A DNA stretch of 36,553 nucleotides from JAJXWB01 sp036796555 (GTDB lineage Bacteria > Pseudomonadota > Alphaproteobacteria > Rhizobiales > Beijerinckiaceae): NCBI GenBank assembly GCA_036796555.1, contig DAIRCS010000023.1, positions 1 to 36,553 of the forward strand, written 5' to 3'. The stretch's first letter is position 1. Each line of letters starts with the position of its first letter. Positions 33,866-36,553 of the stretch are shown piece after piece. Made by a program: the position numbers and the translations under genes. The notes below the pieces were generated by a model, which was not told where the DNA came from, ran no database searches, and saw only the letters and a list, made by a program, of their open reading frames with translations.

Positions 33866-35236
33866 ATGACCGCTCGCGTTCTCGTCGTCGACGACCTCCT
33901 GCCGAACATCAAGCTGCTCGAAGCGCGGCTGACGGCGGAATATTTCGACGTTCTCACCTCCACCAACGGACCCGAGGCGATCGAAGCCTGCAAGGCGGGC
34001 CTGTGCGACATCGTGCTGCTGGACGTGATGATGCCGGGCATGGACGGATTCGAGGTCTGCGCGCGTCTGAAGGCCGATCCGGCGACGTCGCACATTCCCG
34101 TCGTGATGGTGACGGCGCTCGACCAGGCCGCCGACCGGGTGCGCGGCCTCGATTGCGGCGCCGACGATTTCCTGACCAAGCCGGTGGACGAAGTCGCGCT
34201 GATCGCGCGCGTGAAATCGCTGTCGCGGCTCAAGGTGACGATGGACGAGCTGCGTTCGCGCGCCGCCGCCTCGGCGCGGCTCGGCCGGTCCGATCCGTTC
34301 GTCAACGCCTCGGCCGCCGACGGCCATAACGGCCGGGTGCTGCTGGTCGACGACCGCATGGCGTCGAGCGACCGCATCATCGCCTCGCTGCGCGGCGCCC
34401 AGACGGTCGACGTCGAGCCCAATCCGCAGGAAGCCCTGTTCCGCGCCGCCGAAAATCCTTACGACCTCATCATCGTCAGCCTCGGCCTGACGAATTACGA
34501 CGGCCTGCGGCTGTGCAGCCAGTTGCGCTCGCTCGAGCGCACGCGCGCGCTGCCTGTCCTGACGATCGCCGATCTTGAGGATCGCCCGAAGATCCTGCGT
34601 GGCCTCGATCTCGGCGTGAACGACTATCTCGTGCGCCCGATCGACCGCAACGAGCTGATCGCCCGCGTGCGCACGCAGGTGCGCCGCAAGCGCTATGCCG
34701 AAAGCCTGCGCAACAACGTCGAACAGGCCATCGAAATGGCGGTCGTCGATGCGCTGACCGGCCTCAACAATCGCCGCTATTTCGACATGCACCTGTCGAC
34801 GCTGCTCGACCTTGCGGCGCAGGAGGCCAAACCCCTGTCGCTGCTCGTGCTGGACATCGATTTCTTCAAGAAGATCAACGACACCTACGGCCATGACGCG
34901 GGCGACGAAATTCTCCGCGCGCTGGCGGGCCGCGTCCGCCGCGCGGTGCGCAGCGTCGATCTGGTCTGCCGCCTCGGCGGCGAGGAATTCGTGATCGTGA
35001 TGCCGGAGACGCCGATCGACGTCGCGGGCCGCGTCGCCGAGCGCGTGCGCCGCGCGGTCGAGGCCGAGCCCTTCAACGTGAAGGAAGGGCAGGTCGCCGT
35101 GCCGGTGACGATCTCGATCGGCATCGCCGATCGGGGCTCGGACGCCAATCCTGATTTCATCTACAAGTCGGCCGACAAGGCGCTCTACGAATCAAAAGCG
35201 ACCGGCCGCAACAAGGTCACGCTCTCGGCCGCCTGA
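33866..35236 (+). CDS. pleD: Diguanylate cyclase PleD
   Basis: Synthesises cyclic di-GMP on phosphorylation and promotes the swarmer-to-stalked type transition in relatives. 456 residues: receiver 1 (about 1-120) with phosphoacceptor D53 (LLDVMMPGMDG); receiver 2 (about 150-275), degenerate, with a serine at the phosphoacceptor position (IIVSLGLTNYDG), as in Caulobacter PleD; GGDEF domain (about 290-456) with GGEEF at 371-375 and the inhibitory I-site RSVD five residues earlier. So both activity and product feedback should be intact. It follows divK directly and is followed by a long non-coding region. Confidence 0.96.
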   Translation: MTARVLVVDDLLPNIKLLEARLTAEYFDVLTSTNGPEAIEACKAGLCDIVLLDVMMPGMDGFEVCARLKADPATSHIPVVMVTALDQAADRVRGLDCGADDFLTKPVDEVALIARVKSLSRLKVTMDELRSRAAASARLGRSDPFVNASAADGHNGRVLLVDDRMASSDRIIASLRGAQTVDVEPNPQEALFRAAENPYDLIIVSLGLTNYDGLRLCSQLRSLERTRALPVLTIADLEDRPKILRGLDLGVNDYLVRPIDRNELIARVRTQVRRKRYAESLRNNVEQAIEMAVVDALTGLNNRRYFDMHLSTLLDLAAQEAKPLSLLVLDIDFFKKINDTYGHDAGDEILRALAGRVRRAVRSVDLVCRLGGEEFVIVMPETPIDVAGRVAERVRRAVEAEPFNVKEGQVAVPVTISIGIADRGSDANPDFIYKSADKALYESKATGRNKVTLSAA

Positions 35237-35548
35237 AATTCCGAGCCAGATCCGTATCTTACGCAGAATCGGCGACGTCCGGACCCCGCGCGGTTAATGT
35301 GCGGGCGGGCAAGGCGTTCACCCTGTTCGTTTAAGTTAACAATCGGTTTCTACGGCGTTTCAAAGCCTAGCGATTGCTTTTCGCCGGGCCGCGGGTAACG
35401 TGGGCATCGCCGAGCTAGTTGCATCTGGCGGCGCGGGTCAGACCCGATACCGAAGCCGGTTTCCGGCGTCGTAAACCGGGCAGGTCGCGTCAGTTCGCGT
35501 TACGGTGCGTTTCGGCAGCTTTGAATACCCTGCGGAGTGCTCAGGTCC

Positions 35549-35643
35549 GCCGCATCTCCTGGGTCCGTGGGGTCGGCCGGTCGTCGGCGGTGTAGGAGTG
35601 GCCTCCTCGACGCCGTTGACGACCGGCCACCTTCGTTTGCGGC
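35549..35643 (+). ncRNA. Structured-RNA candidate, identity unknown
   Basis: Nested helices: outer GCCGCA (35549-35554) with TGCGGC (35638-35643); a perfect 11-bp helix GGCCGGTCGTC (35575-35585) with GACGACCGGCC (35618-35628); GGCG (35586-35589) with CGCC (35611-35614); and AGGAG (35594-35598) with CTCCT (35603-35607) around a TGGC loop. This is more ordered than neighbouring sequence, and no coding frame explains it. I could not fit it to 6S, tmRNA, SRP or RNase P RNA. The transcribed strand and true ends are not known; the plus strand is a guess. Confidence 0.4.
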
Positions 35644-35644
35644 T

Positions 35645-35815
35645 CTTTCTCCGTCTCGAAATTCGTTGCGACCTCGCGCCCCTCATGCCGAGGAGCCTGC
35701 GCAGCAGGCGTCTCGAGGCATGTTCCAGTGTCTCGCGCCCCGGCCACCCTTCGAGACGCGCCTTGCAGGCGCTCCTCAGGGTGAGGAGTCTTGAATTGGG
35801 AAGCCAGACTCTGAG
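35645..35815. repeat. Dispersed intergenic repeat, copy C (inverted relative to B)
   Basis: About 171 bp. Reverse-complemented, its core (35679-35780) reads almost as copy B, including CCTGAGGAGCGCCTGCAA, GCGCGTCTCGAAGGGTGG and GCGCGAGACACTGGA. The hairpin GCCTGC-GCA-GCAGGC lies at 35695-35709. The ends (TTTCGAGA and CTCAGAGTCTGG on the minus strand) are degenerate forms of those of copy A. Confidence 0.85.
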
Positions 35816-35883
35816 GATGAGGTGCGACGCCCTGCGTCCGATTCGCGGCGATCGGCGCCGCCTTCAGGCGCGCGGCGCCCCGA

Positions 35884-36369
35884 TCAGGGCAGTTTCTTCG
35901 CCAGGAAGACGGCGCCGGGAATCGGCGAGGCGTAATAGGGCTTGATTCGCTCGAACCCGGCCTCGGCGTAGAGCGCCAGCGCCGCCGCCATGGACGGCAG
36001 CGTATCGAGCCGCATTTCCTTATATCCGGCGTCGACCGCGGCCTTGAGGATGGCGTCGACCAGCGCCTTGCCGACGCCGAGATGGCGGCCCTTGCGCATC
36101 ACATAGAGCCGCTTCATCTCGCAGCAGCCGGAAATGTCGAGCGGCCGCAGCGCGACGCAGCCGACGGCCTCGCCATCGGCGGCGCGGGCGAGCAGCAGTT
36201 CGCCCTTCGGCGGGGCGTATTCGCCCGGCATGTTTTCCAGCTCCTCCTCGAAATTCTGGAAGGAGAGGTCGACGCCGAGCGTGCCGGCATAGGCGCCGAA
36301 CAGGCGCACCGCGTCGTTGTAATCCTCCGGCTTGCGCGCGGGGACGATGGTGAAGGCCGGACTGCCCAT
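35884..36369 (-). CDS. GNAT family N-acetyltransferase
   Basis: 161-residue single-domain acetyltransferase. Acetyl-CoA is bound by the segment MRKGRHLGVGKALVDAILKAA (the R/QxxGxG/A loop is GRHLGVG), preceded by the strand CCEMKRLYVM. Later motifs YKEMRLDTLPSMAAALALYAEAGFERIKPYY are typical. An N-terminal helix region (FGAYAGTLGVDLSFQNFEEELENMPGEYAPP) matches a subgroup often annotated only as GNAT. The substrate is unknown. On the minus strand it follows rpmG after a terminator, so it probably has its own promoter. Confidence 0.9.
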   Translation of the reverse strand: MGSPAFTIVPARKPEDYNDAVRLFGAYAGTLGVDLSFQNFEEELENMPGEYAPPKGELLLARAADGEAVGCVALRPLDISGCCEMKRLYVMRKGRHLGVGKALVDAILKAAVDAGYKEMRLDTLPSMAAALALYAEAGFERIKPYYASPIPGAVFLAKKLP

Positions 36370-36397
36370 TTTTGCGGCTCCTTCGCAGATGGAAATG

Positions 36398-36419
36398 AAA
36401 AAGGGCGCTCACGCGCCCT
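36398..36419 (-). terminator. Intrinsic terminator for rpmG (minus strand)
   Basis: On the minus strand, a 7-bp stem AGGGCGC / GCGCCCT around a 4-base loop is followed by TTTTT (complement of 36398-36402). It lies 27 bases past the rpmG stop and ahead of the GNAT start. Confidence 0.88.
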
Positions 36420-36445
36420 CGTTTCCTCGCTAGCGGCGCGCCGCC

Positions 36446-36553
36446 TTACTTGATCTTGGTTTCCTTGAACTCGACGTGCTTGCGCGCGACGGGATCGTAC
36501 TTCTTGAACGACAGCTTGTCGGTCTTGGTGCGGGCGTTCTTCTTGGTCACGTA
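36446..36553 (-). CDS. rpmG: 50S ribosomal protein L33, 5' end cut by window edge
   Basis: The last 35 residues and stop codon of L33 are visible: YVTKKNARTKTDKLSFKKYD is followed by PVARKHVEFKETKIK. A full L33 has about 55 residues, so roughly 20 N-terminal residues lie beyond base 36553. The sequence is the cysteine-free, zinc-independent form in the visible part. It is followed by a terminator. Finding rpmG near divK-pleD is common in Hyphomicrobiales. Confidence 0.95.
   Translation of the reverse strand, partial: YVTKKNARTKTDKLSFKKYDPVARKHVEFKETKIK

Larger units (their letters stand above)
35237..35883. other. Long non-coding region after pleD
   Basis: 647 bases without a supported gene. 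The short open frames here lack ribosome sites and overlap repeats. Contents: an A/T-richer patch with TTTAAGTTAACAAT (35330-35343), which could be a promoter; a strongly folded segment (35549-35643, listed separately); repeat copy C (35645-35815); and about 70 bases before the GNAT stop with nothing evident. Confidence 0.7.

Noticed and set aside
33017..34894. Long minus-strand open frame (625 codons) over divK and pleD
   Set aside because: Only its last 113 codons (DUF3572) are real; the rest is antisense to divK and pleD.
35300..35345. CtrA box (TTAA-N7-TTAA) near pleD
   Set aside because: TTAA-type half sites occur at about 35294 and 35331-35339, but with no correct seven-base spacing, and none was seen upstream of divK.
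35521..35660. 6S RNA, SRP RNA or tmRNA at the folded segment after pleD
   Set aside because: CCCTGCGG at about 35528 recalls the 5' end of 6S RNA, but the matching 3' closing strand is missing. No SRP tetraloop motif or tmRNA tRNA-like ends are seen.

Overview
The window is a high-GC stretch of an alphaproteobacterial chromosome, most likely from the order Hyphomicrobiales (Rhizobiales). The basis is the gene content: divK-pleD next to rpmG, an EipB-type envelope protein, ClpS-ClpA, a phasin, a DinB with an N-terminal zinc ribbon, several small families common in this order (DUF1489, DUF3572, DUF3253, DUF599) and Rhizobiales-style palindromic intergenic repeats. The phasin implies polyhydroxyalkanoate storage. 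I cannot name the genus. No rRNA, tRNA, CRISPR array, prophage or intact insertion sequence was seen; most of the region reads as core chromosome.

Layout. 1-2154 (minus): a Kef-type antiporter, cut by the window edge, downstream of serB. 2181-9444 (plus): miaA, an AraC/GyrI-type regulator, a glutathione transferase, repeat copy A, a small secreted protein, mgtE, a GH25 lysozyme-like lipoprotein, a methyltransferase and a YdcF-type membrane protein. 9445-10603 (minus): an inverted-repeat element, then DUF3253 and DUF599 genes. 10685-16327 (plus): rhodanese, MHS-type transporter, overlapping GST, SDR, a lower-GC nuclease-like gene, DUF1489, and a von Willebrand A / membrane J-domain pair. 16373-18166 (minus): a D,D-carboxypeptidase with a SPOR domain. 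18416-21881 (plus): phasin, clpS, clpA. 21935-23191 (minus): an unrecognised single-pass membrane protein. 23518-27140 (plus): HerA-like ATPase, azlCD and a higBA toxin-antitoxin pair. 27137-30561: HIT protein (minus), a small secreted protein (plus), then a minus operon RidA - GDPD - COG3146 acyltransferase. 30666-31532 (plus): eipB. 31745-33355 (minus): DUF3572 and dinB. 33467-35236 (plus): divK-pleD. 35237-35883: non-coding, with a structured-RNA candidate and repeat copy C. 35884-36553 (minus): a GNAT gene and the end of rpmG.

How the genes fit together. ClpS hands N-degron substrates to ClpA. DivK and PleD form a cell-cycle phosphorelay and c-di-GMP output. AzlC and AzlD form a two-subunit exporter. 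HigB and HigA form a toxin-antitoxin pair with a visible operator. The phasin has a palindrome sitting between its promoter hexamers, which fits repression by a PhaR-type regulator. The most interesting unexplained items are the VWA/J-domain pair, the lower-GC PD-(D/E)XK-like gene, the structured-RNA candidate after pleD, the 48-residue low-GC insertion in the COG3146 protein, and the three-copy repeat family whose end supplies the dinB stop codon. I did not find a clearly new multi-gene system; the VWA/J-domain pair is the best candidate for an uncharacterised one.
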